64,000 nucleotides of DNA from Pseudomonadota bacterium (GTDB lineage Bacteria; Pseudomonadota; Alphaproteobacteria; Micropepsales; Micropepsaceae): NCBI GenBank assembly GCA_018241025.1, contig JAFEEQ010000003.1, forward strand, positions 124,001 through 188,000, read 5' to 3'. This document shows, one piece after another, positions 1 through 7,824 of the stretch. The first letter of the stretch is position 1; the number at the start of each line of letters is the position of its first letter. The notes under the pieces were generated by a model. It saw only the letters and a program-made list of their open reading frames with translations, had not been told where the DNA came from and ran no database searches. Position numbers and translations under genes: made by a program.

Positions 1-396
1 ATCGAGCCGGGACTGCCGCGCCTCATCTGTGACGAGCGCGCGGTGAAGCAGGTTCTGCTGAACTTCCTTTCGAATGCCGTGAAATTCACACCGGCGGGCG
101 GAACGGTGACGACGAGTGCCAGGCGGTCTGCGGGCGGCATTGCAATTTCCGTCCGCGATACCGGCATTGGCATGAGCGCCGCGGATGTACGGGTCGCACT
201 ATCGCCGTTCGGCCAGATCGATTCGAAGATTGCGCGCCAGCACAAGGGCACCGGCCTTGGCCTGCCGATCTGCAAGCAACTCGTCGAGTTGCATGGCGGC
301 ACGCTCAGTGTCGACAGCGCGCCGGGCAAAGGCACGACAATGACCGCGACGTTTCCTGCGGAGCGCGTGAGCGGACAAGCCGGCGCAGCAGGCTGA
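1..396 (+). CDS. Sensor histidine kinase, C-terminal ATPase domain (partial, 5' end outside window)
   Basis: The frame is open from the first base and ends in TGA at 394-396. The visible part is a HATPase_c domain: an N box with LSNAVKFT, a G1 box DTGIGM and a G2 box GTGLGLPI, followed by the usual short tail that closes the ATP lid. The H box and any input domain lie upstream of the window, so the signal and partner cannot be named. It converges with the leftward gene train that ends at 402, leaving only five bases between them. The assignment as the kinase domain of a two-component system is firm; anything more specific would be guesswork. Confidence 0.93.
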   Translation: MEPGLPRLICDERAVKQVLLNFLSNAVKFTPAGGTVTTSARRSAGGIAISVRDTGIGMSAADVRVALSPFGQIDSKIARQHKGTGLGLPICKQLVELHGGTLSVDSAPGKGTTMTATFPAERVSGQAGAAG

Positions 397-401
397 GCGA
401 T

Positions 402-884
402 TCAGGGACCGCGGTCGCGGAACTGGCGCAGGAACCATGAGCTGAGTTTGCGCCGCACGCGCGCAACGACCTGCGCGCGCTCGTCCGGCGAAAGCTTCGC
501 AAGACTGTCACCCATCATCGCGATCGATTCCCGCTCAAGCGCCGAATCCGCCTGCGCGACGGCATCGAGTGCCGTTGTCATCTTCGCCGGCGTGTAATCG
601 GACGACGCCAAGAGCCGGAATGCCGCCCGGCGGGCGTCAGACGACGCGACACGCAGCGCGCGCATCTTCGCCGCATGGGCATCGATGACGCTGTCGATGG
701 CCGGACGCGCCGAAGGCGCCGCAACCGCGATCATGCGCGGGGAGAGCATCCCGCCGGATCCGATACGGGTATCGATATGCGTCAGCCGGTAGATCGAGAC
801 GCCGATCAGCGCGATCAGCAGCGCATTGACGAAGAGCGAGGCGATCAGGAGCCAGGAACGGCGGCGGCGCGGTGCGGTGTCCAT
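402..884 (-). CDS. CnrX/Spy-like periplasmic sensor protein (heavy-metal resistance fold)
   Basis: This 160-residue protein starts at the ATG 882-884, one base after the stop of the upstream gene. Residues about 9-31 form one N-terminal membrane segment behind an Arg-rich cytoplasmic end, and the rest is an Ala/Arg-rich helical periplasmic domain. The LSPDERAQV motif near the C-terminus is typical of Spy/CpxP/CnrX-type helical hairpins. Its position behind an ECF sigma factor and a small membrane protein matches the Cnr-type arrangement (sigma CnrH, anti-sigma CnrY, periplasmic sensor CnrX). I infer that it tunes release of the sigma factor in response to an envelope or metal signal. No obvious His/Met metal site is visible, so the ligand is unknown. 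Confidence 0.72.
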   Translation of the reverse strand: MDTAPRRRRSWLLIASLFVNALLIALIGVSIYRLTHIDTRIGSGGMLSPRMIAVAAPSARPAIDSVIDAHAAKMRALRVASSDARRAAFRLLASSDYTPAKMTTALDAVAQADSALERESIAMMGDSLAKLSPDERAQVVARVRRKLSSWFLRQFRDRGP

Positions 885-885
885 C

Positions 886-1218
886 TCAGAAATCCTGCGG
901 CGTGAGGTCGGGCTGACCGTCGAAGGCAAAGGCGGTCTGATCCGGTGCGGCGGCTTCCACCGGCGCCAGTGTGGCGATGCCGGCGCCGAGCATCAGCGCC
1001 AGCGCCAGGGCACAGGCCGGCTGCCACAAGGGCGCGTCGGGCCAGACGGCATCGGCGAGCCTGCGGAGGCTGCGCAGAAGCGAGGGACGCGCCGCGATGC
1101 GGTCGAAGTCGGCCAGGACGCGCCGTTCGAGCGCGACCGGCAGGGACGGTGCCGCTGCTCCGGCCAGGAGGCGATCCAGTTCGCCATCGGCGATTTCGTT
1201 TTCGGCTTCGGTCATCAT
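886..1218 (-). CDS. Small membrane protein, probable anti-sigma factor of the adjacent ECF sigma
   Basis: This is a 110-residue protein with an acidic N-terminus (MTEAENEIADGELDRLL), a central Arg-rich stretch, a single hydrophobic segment at about residues 68-88 and a short C-terminal tail. No zinc-binding HxxxCxxC motif of the ZAS type is present. Small one-pass proteins encoded directly after an ECF sigma gene are usually its membrane anti-sigma factor. The gap to the sigma gene is eight bases and the gap to the downstream sensor gene is one base, which supports co-expression. The anti-sigma role rests on topology and context, not on a recognised domain. Confidence 0.7.
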   Translation of the reverse strand: MMTEAENEIADGELDRLLAGAAAPSLPVALERRVLADFDRIAARPSLLRSLRRLADAVWPDAPLWQPACALALALMLGAGIATLAPVEAAAPDQTAFAFDGQPDLTPQDF

Positions 1219-1226
1219 CGGCCCCG

Positions 1227-1772
1227 TTATCGCTCTCTCAGATGGTCCAGACGCTGGCGCAGCGCCCGTCGCCCGCGTGACAGCAGCGATTCCAGGGCTT
1301 CAACGCTGACCCCCAGAATCTCCGCCGCTTCGATATTGCCGCAGCCCTGGAAATGGCAGAGCTGGATCGCGGCGCGCTGGCGTTCCGGCAGTTCGGCCAG
1401 GGCGGCCTCGATCTGGGCCGCGATCGCGGCATGCTGAAGACCGGCATCGGGACCCGGCGCGGGGTCTTCGACATCGGCGGCCTCGTCCAGCCGCGCGGTC
1501 TGGCGGCGGCGCAGGCGGTCGTAGCACTTGTTCAGGGTGACCCGGTAAAGCCAGGTCGAAAACTTCGCCCGGCCGGGCTCCCAGCGCGCGGCATGGGTCC
1601 AGAGCTGGATGAAGGCATCCTGGACCGCATCTTCGGCCTCGATGGGATCGGTGAGCATGCGCCGGGCGAGCGCGAACATGCGGGGCAGATGGCGCGTCAT
1701 CAGCGCGGCGGCGGCGGCGCGGTCGCCCTGCCCGACGCGTGCGACAAGCTCGGCGTCCGGATCAATCATCAT
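1227..1772 (-). CDS. ECF-family RNA polymerase sigma factor
   Basis: This 181-residue protein has region 2 at about residues 20-90, with the motif EAEDAVQDAFIQLW and the promoter-melting stretch FSTWLYRVTLNKCYDRLRR. Region 4 lies at about 120-175, with LPERQRAAIQL and the helix-turn-helix IAEILGVSVEALESLLSRGR-like sequence. There is no region 1.1 or 3, as is normal for the extracytoplasmic-function class. The start is one of two adjacent ATG codons (1772 or 1769). It is followed by a membrane protein and a CnrX/Spy-like sensor. Only 34 bases separate it from the preceding gene on the same strand, so it may share that gene's transcript or have a promoter inside it. Confidence 0.93.
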   Translation of the reverse strand: MMIDPDAELVARVGQGDRAAAAALMTRHLPRMFALARRMLTDPIEAEDAVQDAFIQLWTHAARWEPGRAKFSTWLYRVTLNKCYDRLRRRQTARLDEAADVEDPAPGPDAGLQHAAIAAQIEAALAELPERQRAAIQLCHFQGCGNIEAAEILGVSVEALESLLSRGRRALRQRLDHLRER

Positions 1773-1806
1773 TCCGGTCCGAGTGTCGCCGCCGCATGTC
1801 GGCAGT

Positions 1807-2082
1807 TCAACGGCGCGGCCGGCGCTTTCCGTCGCCGAGTACTGCGGCAGCTCGCAGGAGGACCTGGCGCTGCTGTGCCGCCGTGCCGGCCGGCAGGCGG
1901 GTGAAGTCGCTGCCTTCCTTCAGATCCGCGTAGATCTCGTCGCCGTGTTCGTGAAAGTGCAGGAAGCTACGGCCGCCGAGATAGAAACAGCCACGGGATT
2001 TTTCGCGCAGCGCCGCATTGTGGCGCAGCTTCACAAGCAGCGGCGCGAGCCTGTCGAGTGCGCCGGGACCGGCATGTTTCAT
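1807..2082 (-). CDS. Conserved small protein of unknown function
   Basis: This 91-residue soluble protein starts at an ATG (2080-2082) that overlaps the TGA of the upstream gene as ATGA, so the two are probably translationally coupled. A longer in-frame start at 2148 would run into that gene and is less likely. The core reads LREKSRGCFYLGGRSFLHFHEHGDEI-like, with a charged FHEH patch and an aromatic-rich beta-strand pattern. I recall similar short proteins in alphaproteobacteria, but no named domain. Its position behind the GcvT-fold gene suggests an accessory role to the redox enzymes upstream; that is inference only. Confidence 0.65.
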   Translation of the reverse strand: MKHAGPGALDRLAPLLVKLRHNAALREKSRGCFYLGGRSFLHFHEHGDEIYADLKEGSDFTRLPAGTAAQQRQVLLRAAAVLGDGKRRPRR

Positions 2083-3188
2083 GTCTCGATAGGATCGGGT
2101 GGCGCCAGAAAGGGCAAGTCCACGATCCGGGCGGCCAGAGGCGGGCACGGATTGCGCGCGGCCGGAGGCACGACATGAACGGCCGCTCCGGCGTGTGCCT
2201 TGTCTTCGTCGACCTGCGCCAGCGCGATGGCACGGCGAAGGGCGTGGGAATAGACCGCGCTCAGGGTCCGGCCAATTTGCGTTTCGCCGGCGAGGATTGC
2301 AGCAAAGGCGGAAGGGACGTCACCTTCGAAGACGATTCCGACGAGCTTGCGCCCGGGTCGCGCCGCGAGCAGGGCCGGGCGGCCGTTGAACGAGATATGC
2401 TCGGCGTCGATCAGGGATGAGAGACGCAATTCGGCGGCGAGCGGTTCAGCAGAGTTTGGACTGCTCGCGCCGTCATAGTCGCGGACGGGTCGCGGCACGC
2501 CGGACTCGATGTCGAGAATATCCATCGCCTCCGCACCGGCCGCGGTCAGCGCGAAGGGCATGCCGGCCTTCTCGACGCGATCCCAGAGCAGAAGCGCATC
2601 GTCGGCCTTGCACCACAGCTCATAGCCATTGTGCTCGCCGAAACGCGACAGGGTGATGTCGAGACCGCGCCAGGTGAAGGTACGGAATGCCAGCGGTTCG
2701 AGTGCCGGATCGAACCCCAGCGTCGCGATCAGCCGGGCGGCATAGGGGCCGATCAGGGCAAGACCGCCGGCGTCCTCGGTGACGTCGCGCGCTTCGACGC
2801 CGAACAAGGCCGCGGCGTCCGCGATCCAGCGTGCGTCTTCGCAGGCAGAGACAAGCTGGAAGGCCTGCATGTCGATCCGGGCGATGAGGCCCGCGCCGCG
2901 CACGCCGCCGCCATCGGACAGCCAGAGCGCCTTCGCGGACGTGCCCGGCTGAAGCGTGCCCGGATCGCGGGTGAAGAGACGCTGCGCGAGATCACGCACG
3001 CGCGCGCCTTCGAGCTGCATGCGCCAGCGCCAGGAAATGTCCGAAACCACCACGCGCATGCGGGCCGCCATGGCTTCGGCGGCGGCATCGCCGAAATCGG
3101 ATGCGACGGTGAAGCGGTTGCGCATGGCCCAGCGGTTGGCGCGATTGCGCTCCGCCGTGCGGGCGTGGAACGGCGTGGCGCAGATCAT
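2079..3188 (-). CDS. Aminomethyltransferase-fold (GcvT/YgfZ-like) folate-binding protein
   Basis: This is a 369-residue protein of the glycine-cleavage T / sarcosine-oxidase-alpha / YgfZ superfamily. The N-terminal half carries the DISWRWRMQLEG and LWLSDGGGVRG strands. The middle has LALIGPYAARLIATLG and the folate-site type segment FTWRGLDITLSRFGEHNGYELW, where the Gly-Tyr-Glu is characteristic of the fold. The C-terminal half is the beta-barrel domain with the RPALLAARPGRKLVG strand. The start overlaps the stop of the upstream FAD oxidoreductase by four bases. GcvT-fold proteins often handle C1 units released by FAD-dependent demethylating oxidases, so it may act with the two flavoproteins upstream. 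The substrate is unknown. Confidence 0.8.
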   Translation of the reverse strand: MICATPFHARTAERNRANRWAMRNRFTVASDFGDAAAEAMAARMRVVVSDISWRWRMQLEGARVRDLAQRLFTRDPGTLQPGTSAKALWLSDGGGVRGAGLIARIDMQAFQLVSACEDARWIADAAALFGVEARDVTEDAGGLALIGPYAARLIATLGFDPALEPLAFRTFTWRGLDITLSRFGEHNGYELWCKADDALLLWDRVEKAGMPFALTAAGAEAMDILDIESGVPRPVRDYDGASSPNSAEPLAAELRLSSLIDAEHISFNGRPALLAARPGRKLVGIVFEGDVPSAFAAILAGETQIGRTLSAVYSHALRRAIALAQVDEDKAHAGAAVHVVPPAARNPCPPLAARIVDLPFLAPPDPIET

Positions 3189-4618
3189 CCCTGCCCTCCC
3201 CGCCGCAGCCAGGCGATGGCGGCATGCGCTGCCTGCCGCGCGGCGCGGCCGCTGACGGCATCGGCCGGTTCGGCATCGCTGCCGCAGACGAAGAGACCGC
3301 GAATGGGAGTCGCAATGCGCGCCTCGGCCGAGGCCGACAGGCGTGCGATGGACGGCGTCAACGCGTCGAGGGTGAGCGCATCGCAGCTCGCGACGCCGCC
3401 TCCGAAGCCCGGGACGTGACGCTCGATCAACGTGGTAACGGCGCGTACCAGGAGGTCGCGATCGAATCCGTCGCCCAGCGGCACCGGCCAGGCGCGGACG
3501 TGAAGCTGTAGCCGGCTGGCGAGCTGCTGCGCCGATTTTTCGGCCGGCGGCAGGACGAGCTCGATTGCGGGTTCCTGCGGCATCCGGCCAAGGCGGGCCG
3601 CAGAGAGCGCCACTTCATAGGTCTCGAGTTTCTCGGCGATGACGATGCGCTTGTCGCCGAGCGACGCCGCGCCGCCGAACTCCGGCGAGCGGTTGAGCCC
3701 CATGATGAGCGAAGCGGCGCCGACATGCGGCGTCTCGGCCATCAGCGCCCGCGCCGCCGCGATCCCGATGAGGGCCGTTGGCGCGAGACTGCCGAGCGTC
3801 ACACGGCGCGAGAGTGCGGAGACCACCGCGGTGGCTTCGATCTGCTCTCCCGAAGCGAGTTCGAGGCCGCTGACCGTGTTTCCGATGGCTGCAAGACTGG
3901 CCACGGTCGCCGAGCTGCGCAGTTCGACGCCGTGCTTCTGCGCGGCCTGGGCGAGTGCCTGAAGCACGCCGCTCTGACCGCCGCGCGGAATTGCGACCGC
4001 GCCCTGAAGACCGCACATCTCCTGCGCACTGCTCCACAGCAGCGCTAGTGCCGAGCCCGGCTCGCCCGGCGCGAAGCCGCGTGTCGCCGCATCGAAGGCG
4101 AGCGCGGCTTTCAGCGCGTCCGATTCGAAATGCTCCGACAGCCACGCCGCGGCACTCGTCACCGCCAGGCGAGACAGTTGCTTGCGCTGCGCGGCTTTCA
4201 GCCCTGACGCCGTTTCATCGAGTGAGGCGCCGTCCCACCACGCAGGGCGCAACGCCTTGGACAGCGCGAACACTTCGCGGCGAAAGACGACAAACGCTGC
4301 GGCATCGGCCTGTGAGAGTCCGGCAAGCGCGCGCGCAACCGCGTGGCGGTCGCGGCCGAGCGCCAGCGGCTGGCCACCGTTGCGGATAAAGGAAAGCGCA
4401 AGGTCGCGCTGCGCGAATTTGAGGCCGCGGCGTGAGAGCCGGAGCGCTTTGACAATCTGTGGATCGAGTGCGCGGAAGGCGGCGAGACCGCTGGAGCCGA
4501 CGACGCTCTCGCCACGCTCGCACAGCACCGTGCGCAGACCGGACTTCGCCAGCAGTGCCGCAGCGGCGAGGCCGCCGACGCCGCTGCCGATGACGGCCGC
4601 ATCGAAGCGCTCGGTCAT
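3185..4618 (-). CDS. Phytoene-desaturase-like FAD/NAD(P)-binding oxidoreductase (second copy)
   Basis: This is a 477-residue flavoprotein. The Rossmann dinucleotide motif VIGSGVGGLAAAALLAKSG lies at residues 9-27, followed by the E-R-G of the second strand. The central IPRGGQSGVLQALAQAA is the segment typical of the CrtI/amine-oxidase superfamily, and the C-terminal FVCGSDAEPADAVSGRAARQAAHAAI is the second FAD-binding motif. The carotenoid-specific regions are not recognisable, so phytoene is not a safe substrate. The start overlaps the stop of the preceding paralogue by four bases, and its own stop overlaps the GcvT-fold gene. The two tandem flavoproteins may form a heterodimer or act in sequence. 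Confidence 0.85.
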   Translation of the reverse strand: MTERFDAAVIGSGVGGLAAAALLAKSGLRTVLCERGESVVGSSGLAAFRALDPQIVKALRLSRRGLKFAQRDLALSFIRNGGQPLALGRDRHAVARALAGLSQADAAAFVVFRREVFALSKALRPAWWDGASLDETASGLKAAQRKQLSRLAVTSAAAWLSEHFESDALKAALAFDAATRGFAPGEPGSALALLWSSAQEMCGLQGAVAIPRGGQSGVLQALAQAAQKHGVELRSSATVASLAAIGNTVSGLELASGEQIEATAVVSALSRRVTLGSLAPTALIGIAAARALMAETPHVGAASLIMGLNRSPEFGGAASLGDKRIVIAEKLETYEVALSAARLGRMPQEPAIELVLPPAEKSAQQLASRLQLHVRAWPVPLGDGFDRDLLVRAVTTLIERHVPGFGGGVASCDALTLDALTPSIARLSASAEARIATPIRGLFVCGSDAEPADAVSGRAARQAAHAAIAWLRRGGQG

Positions 4619-6078
4619 GGCAGGCGCCTCGCGCGATGGTCGGCAAGAAGCGCACGCGCTGCGATCGCGCCGGAGACGCCGGTGGCGAGCGGACCGGCGG
4701 CGGTCGATGGACCGGCGAGATAAAGACCGTGGATCGGCGTGCGCGGCCAGCGCGGTTCGAGGCCGGGCCGCAACGCGAACATCTGATCGGGTGCGATCTC
4801 ACCGCCATCGAGATCGCCATTGGTGGCGCCCAATGCGCCTTCGATATCCGGCGGCACCAGAAGCTGGGCATCGAGGACGGCGAGACCGGGAAAGCAATCT
4901 TCGAGCGACGCAAGGACCGTCTTGCGGAGCGCGTCGCGGCGTTCGGGTGTCCAGCCGCCGTCGAAAGGCGTGTGCGGTACGCAGCCGATGGTGACACTCA
5001 GCACTGCGGCGCCGGCCGGGGCCAGCGATGGATCGGTGGCCGATTCGACGCGCAGCACCAAGGGCAACCGCGGCGCTACGAGGCCCATGCGCCAGGCCGC
5101 GCGCGCTTCGACGAATGCGGATATGTCTGGCGCCACATAGAGCGTTCGCCGCAACGTCTCGAGCGGCGCGGGCGGCGTCGCGAGCGCGACCATCATCCGC
5201 GCCGTGCTGCCGGCCATGCGGACATGTCCGACCCGGTCGACGACCTCCTTGGGAAACCGGCTCCAGGCGAAGAGCGACAGGAAGGTGCGCTTGATGTCGA
5301 GGGTCGAGAGAATCGCGCGCGCCGCCAGATCGCTGCCGTCGGCGAGCGCGAGCGTGACGACACGATCCTTCTCGCAGCGGATATCGGAGACGTCGCGGGC
5401 GAAGGCGATCTCGGCGCCCGCCGCGCGCGCCGCCGCCGCGAGAGCCGCAGCAAGGCCCCCAAGACCGCCGCGCCAGATGCCTTGCTCGACACCGGCCAAA
5501 AGGTTGAGGGCACTGCCGGGGCTCCAGGGGTCTCCAGCGCGGCCCTCGAGCGCCACGGCAGCAAGAAGAGATGCGTCATCATGCGCCGCAAGTTCGGCGA
5601 GCGCGCGCTGCGACCAGATTTCTGCGGGCCAAGCGTCAGGTGATGGCGGCCGGAATCGATCGAGCCAGTGCGGCGGCGGCACGGGCGCGGCCGCCGCGGT
5701 GAGCGCCACGGCGCGGCGCCGTGCGGCATCCGCGAGACTGTCGATCACCAACGGAGATGCTTCGGCGATGCGCCCGCCGGAGAAGACAGCAGCCGGCGGA
5801 AGCGCCGGGGCGAGCAGCCCGCCAAAGCGGGCCAGTTCGAGATCCCAGAACAGCGACGCAGGCAATGGCGGCACGGAGCCCGCGAATGGCGAGGCGTGGA
5901 AGCCGGGATGAAACTCGCGCATCGCGAGGCGGCCACCGAGCGTGTTGCCGCGTTCGAGCACGATGGTGCGCAGGCCGGCGCGCGCAAGCAGAGCCGCGGC
6001 CACAAGGCCGTCGGCGCCCGCGCCGATAATCGCGGCGTCGTACCGCTCCGCCACTCGCACCACTCCAGCAACCGCCAA
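4615..6078 (-). CDS. Phytoene-desaturase-like FAD/NAD(P)-binding oxidoreductase (first copy)
   Basis: This 487-residue protein is the first gene of the leftward train. The FAD motif IIGAGADGLVAAALLARAG is near residues 15-33 and is followed by VLERGNTLGGRLAMRE, the GG-doublet motif of the family. The C-terminus has the second FAD motif LYLAGPSTAAGPLATGVSG. This arrangement is that of the phytoene dehydrogenase/NAD(P)-FAD oxidoreductase family, which oxidises isoprenoid or lipid-like substrates. No carotenoid genes (crtB, crtE) are visible in the window, so the substrate stays open. A promoter would have to lie in the roughly 40 bases before the terminator of speD. Confidence 0.85.
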   Translation of the reverse strand: MAVAGVVRVAERYDAAIIGAGADGLVAAALLARAGLRTIVLERGNTLGGRLAMREFHPGFHASPFAGSVPPLPASLFWDLELARFGGLLAPALPPAAVFSGGRIAEASPLVIDSLADAARRRAVALTAAAAPVPPPHWLDRFRPPSPDAWPAEIWSQRALAELAAHDDASLLAAVALEGRAGDPWSPGSALNLLAGVEQGIWRGGLGGLAAALAAAARAAGAEIAFARDVSDIRCEKDRVVTLALADGSDLAARAILSTLDIKRTFLSLFAWSRFPKEVVDRVGHVRMAGSTARMMVALATPPAPLETLRRTLYVAPDISAFVEARAAWRMGLVAPRLPLVLRVESATDPSLAPAGAAVLSVTIGCVPHTPFDGGWTPERRDALRKTVLASLEDCFPGLAVLDAQLLVPPDIEGALGATNGDLDGGEIAPDQMFALRPGLEPRWPRTPIHGLYLAGPSTAAGPLATGVSGAIAARALLADHRARRLP

Positions 6079-6120
6079 AGGCCATCAGAGCCTCCGGCTG
6101 TGACAGTAGCGAGCAAAGTT

Positions 6121-6159
6121 AAAGGGCGGAAACGACCTTTACGGTCATTTCCGCCCTTT
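6121..6159 (-). terminator. Rho-independent terminator downstream of speD
   Basis: Two 17-base arms (6121-6137 and 6143-6159) pair at 16 of 17 positions around a five-base loop. A/T-rich ends give a U-rich tail on the minus strand. It begins about 25 bases after the speD stop and precedes the next leftward gene, so it should end the speD transcript. Confidence 0.8.
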
Positions 6160-6183
6160 ATGGTTAACAGCGGTTAGGTCTTT

Positions 6184-6663
6184 TCAGACCACGCCGCGCT
6201 TGTGCTCACCGATCACGATGCGGCCCGGATTGAAGGCCGCCTTGAACACGTCCAGCGCCTTGCGCGGCTCGGCATCGCCACACATGAAGACGTCGAACGC
6301 CGCGTAACCCTTCTCCGGCCAGGTGTGGACGGAGATGTGGCTTTCGGCCAGCACCGCAACGCCGGACACGCCGCCGCCATCGGTAAAGGTGTGCAGATGG
6401 ATGTGCAGCAGCGTCGCTTTCGCGGCCGCCACGGCGTCGATCAGCGCCTGTTCGATGCGGTCGCGGTCGCCGAGGCCTTCCGCTTCCCACAGGTCGATGA
6501 TCAGGTGAGAGCCCGCAAAGGTCAAACCATTGCGGGTGATGAAGTGGTCCTTGTGCTCCTCCTGCACAGTCGGGAGGACGACGGGACGAACGGTCTTCGC
6601 GGAAGTGCGGACTCGAGGAGCCCTTGCTTCTTTGGTCGCCGCAACAAGTTCGAGTCTAGCCAT
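6184..6663 (-). CDS. speD: S-adenosylmethionine decarboxylase proenzyme
   Basis: The product decarboxylates S-adenosylmethionine to supply aminopropyl groups for spermidine. The self-processing site LAESHISVHTWPE is present: cleavage before Ser108 gives the pyruvoyl cofactor, and His109 and the later Cys of FMCGDA are the other family residues. The core from about residue 40 is the short bacterial SpeD type; the first 40 residues are an extra, basic N-terminal extension. I chose the ATG at 6661-6663 because GGTAGG lies eight bases upstream. A GTG three codons earlier has no room for a ribosome site. It diverges from speE, with which it acts directly. Confidence 0.95.
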   Translation of the reverse strand: MARLELVAATKEARAPRVRTSAKTVRPVVLPTVQEEHKDHFITRNGLTFAGSHLIIDLWEAEGLGDRDRIEQALIDAVAAAKATLLHIHLHTFTDGGGVSGVAVLAESHISVHTWPEKGYAAFDVFMCGDAEPRKALDVFKAAFNPGRIVIGEHKRGVV

Positions 6664-6739
6664 TTCGGGCACCTACCCAGTTAAGAGTTGACACCTGCGC
6701 CTTGGCCTTACGGACTTCCGGACGCTGTTCTCAAGAAGA

Positions 6740-6773
6740 AAGCGGCAAAACGGGGGGAACCCGTTTGCCGCTT
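6740..6773 (-). promoter_or_regulatory. Terminator-like hairpin in the speD leader (possible attenuator)
   Basis: The arms 6740-6754 and 6760-6773 pair over 14 bases with one bulged A and a five-base loop. Read on the minus strand the stem is followed by TTTCTTCTTG, so it looks like an intrinsic terminator about 77 bases before the speD start. No gene ends nearby that would need one. An attenuator responding to polyamine or SAM level is possible. The rest of the divergent gap 6664-6960 shows no other structure I can name. Confidence 0.45.
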
Positions 6774-6960
6774 CGTCCCCTCACGGGAACGAGACGCACT
6801 TAATGCACGCAGCCCCCTCATGCAAGAAATTTTGTCACCCAAGCGTAAAAATTCTGCTCACGCGCGCGTCACCGGCGCTCTCTCGACAGCACGTCGCACG
6901 CGCCGTAGAAGGCGCTCGCCGCATTTCGGCCACTGTCACAATTCGAGCGGGAGCATCGCG

Positions 6961-7824
6961 ATGGCGAAGAGTTTCAAGGAGCGGCTGCACAAGGGCTACG
7001 CCCAGTCGATGGAGATCGCCGGCAAGCCGCTGGCCGAGGAAAAGAGCCGCTACCAGCGCATCCGCATCTTCGACACGGTCGCCAACGGCCGCGTCATGAC
7101 GCTCGACGACATCGTCCAGATCACCACCCGTGACGAGAGCGCCTATGCGGAAATGCTCACCCATCTGCCGATGTTCGAGCACGGCAAGGCCGAGCGCGTC
7201 ATGATCGTCGGCGGCGGCGATTTCTCGATCGCCGACGAGGCGCTGAAGCACAAGGGCGTGAAGGAAGTCGTGCTGGTCGAGATCGACGACCGCGTGATCG
7301 AGCTGTGCAAGAAGCATTTCAGCGAAATCAACGCCAAGGCGTTCAAGGACAAGCGAATGAAATTCGAAGTCGCCGACGCCTTCGAATATCTCGGCCGCAA
7401 GGAGAGCAAGAACCGATTCGACCTGATCGTCGCCGATCGGCCCGATCCCGTCGGCCCCGGCAAGGCGCTGTTCGGCGAGACCTTCTACGACCGCGTGAAG
7501 GGCGCGCTGAAGCCCGGCGGCTATGCGACCTTTCAGACCGGCGTGCCGTTCTACCAGCCCTGGGAGATCACCGAGGCGCTCGAGGAGCTGGCCCAGTTCT
7601 TCCCGAGCTCGGGCCTCTATCTGAGCGTGGTGCCGACCTATATCGGCGGCTTCATGGCTCTCAGCTGGGCGTGCAAGGGCAAGAAGGCGCTCGGCACGCC
7701 GGCCGGGATCAAGAAGGCAGCAGCGGCCTACAAGAGGTCACGCATCAAGACGGACTATTACAACGGCGCGATCCACGCCGCGGCCTTCGCGCTGCCGGAA
7801 TGGATCAAGCGCCTGGTGCCTTGA
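6961..7824 (+). CDS. speE: Spermidine synthase-like aminopropyltransferase
   Basis: This 287-residue protein transfers the aminopropyl group of decarboxylated SAM to putrescine or a similar amine. The ATG at 6961 has GGGAGC upstream; earlier in-frame codons are non-coding in composition. The fold markers are present: an N-terminal beta domain, the nucleotide motif VGGGDFSIADE (84-93), VEIDDRVIELC, and DRPDPVGP (159-166). Several signature residues differ from classical SpeE: YHE is YAE (62-64), GGGDGG is GGGDFS, and DSTDP is DRPDP, although both Asp residues remain. With speD next door, polyamine synthesis is the likely role. The divergent pocket may mean a different acceptor amine. Confidence 0.88.
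   Translation: MAKSFKERLHKGYAQSMEIAGKPLAEEKSRYQRIRIFDTVANGRVMTLDDIVQITTRDESAYAEMLTHLPMFEHGKAERVMIVGGGDFSIADEALKHKGVKEVVLVEIDDRVIELCKKHFSEINAKAFKDKRMKFEVADAFEYLGRKESKNRFDLIVADRPDPVGPGKALFGETFYDRVKGALKPGGYATFQTGVPFYQPWEITEALEELAQFFPSSGLYLSVVPTYIGGFMALSWACKGKKALGTPAGIKKAAAAYKRSRIKTDYYNGAIHAAAFALPEWIKRLVP

Noticed and set aside
4615..6078. A carotenoid biosynthesis gene (phytoene desaturase crtI).
   Set aside because: Only the general FAD motifs are shared. No crtB or crtE is nearby, and the context (a GcvT-fold protein and an ECF sigma) does not fit.
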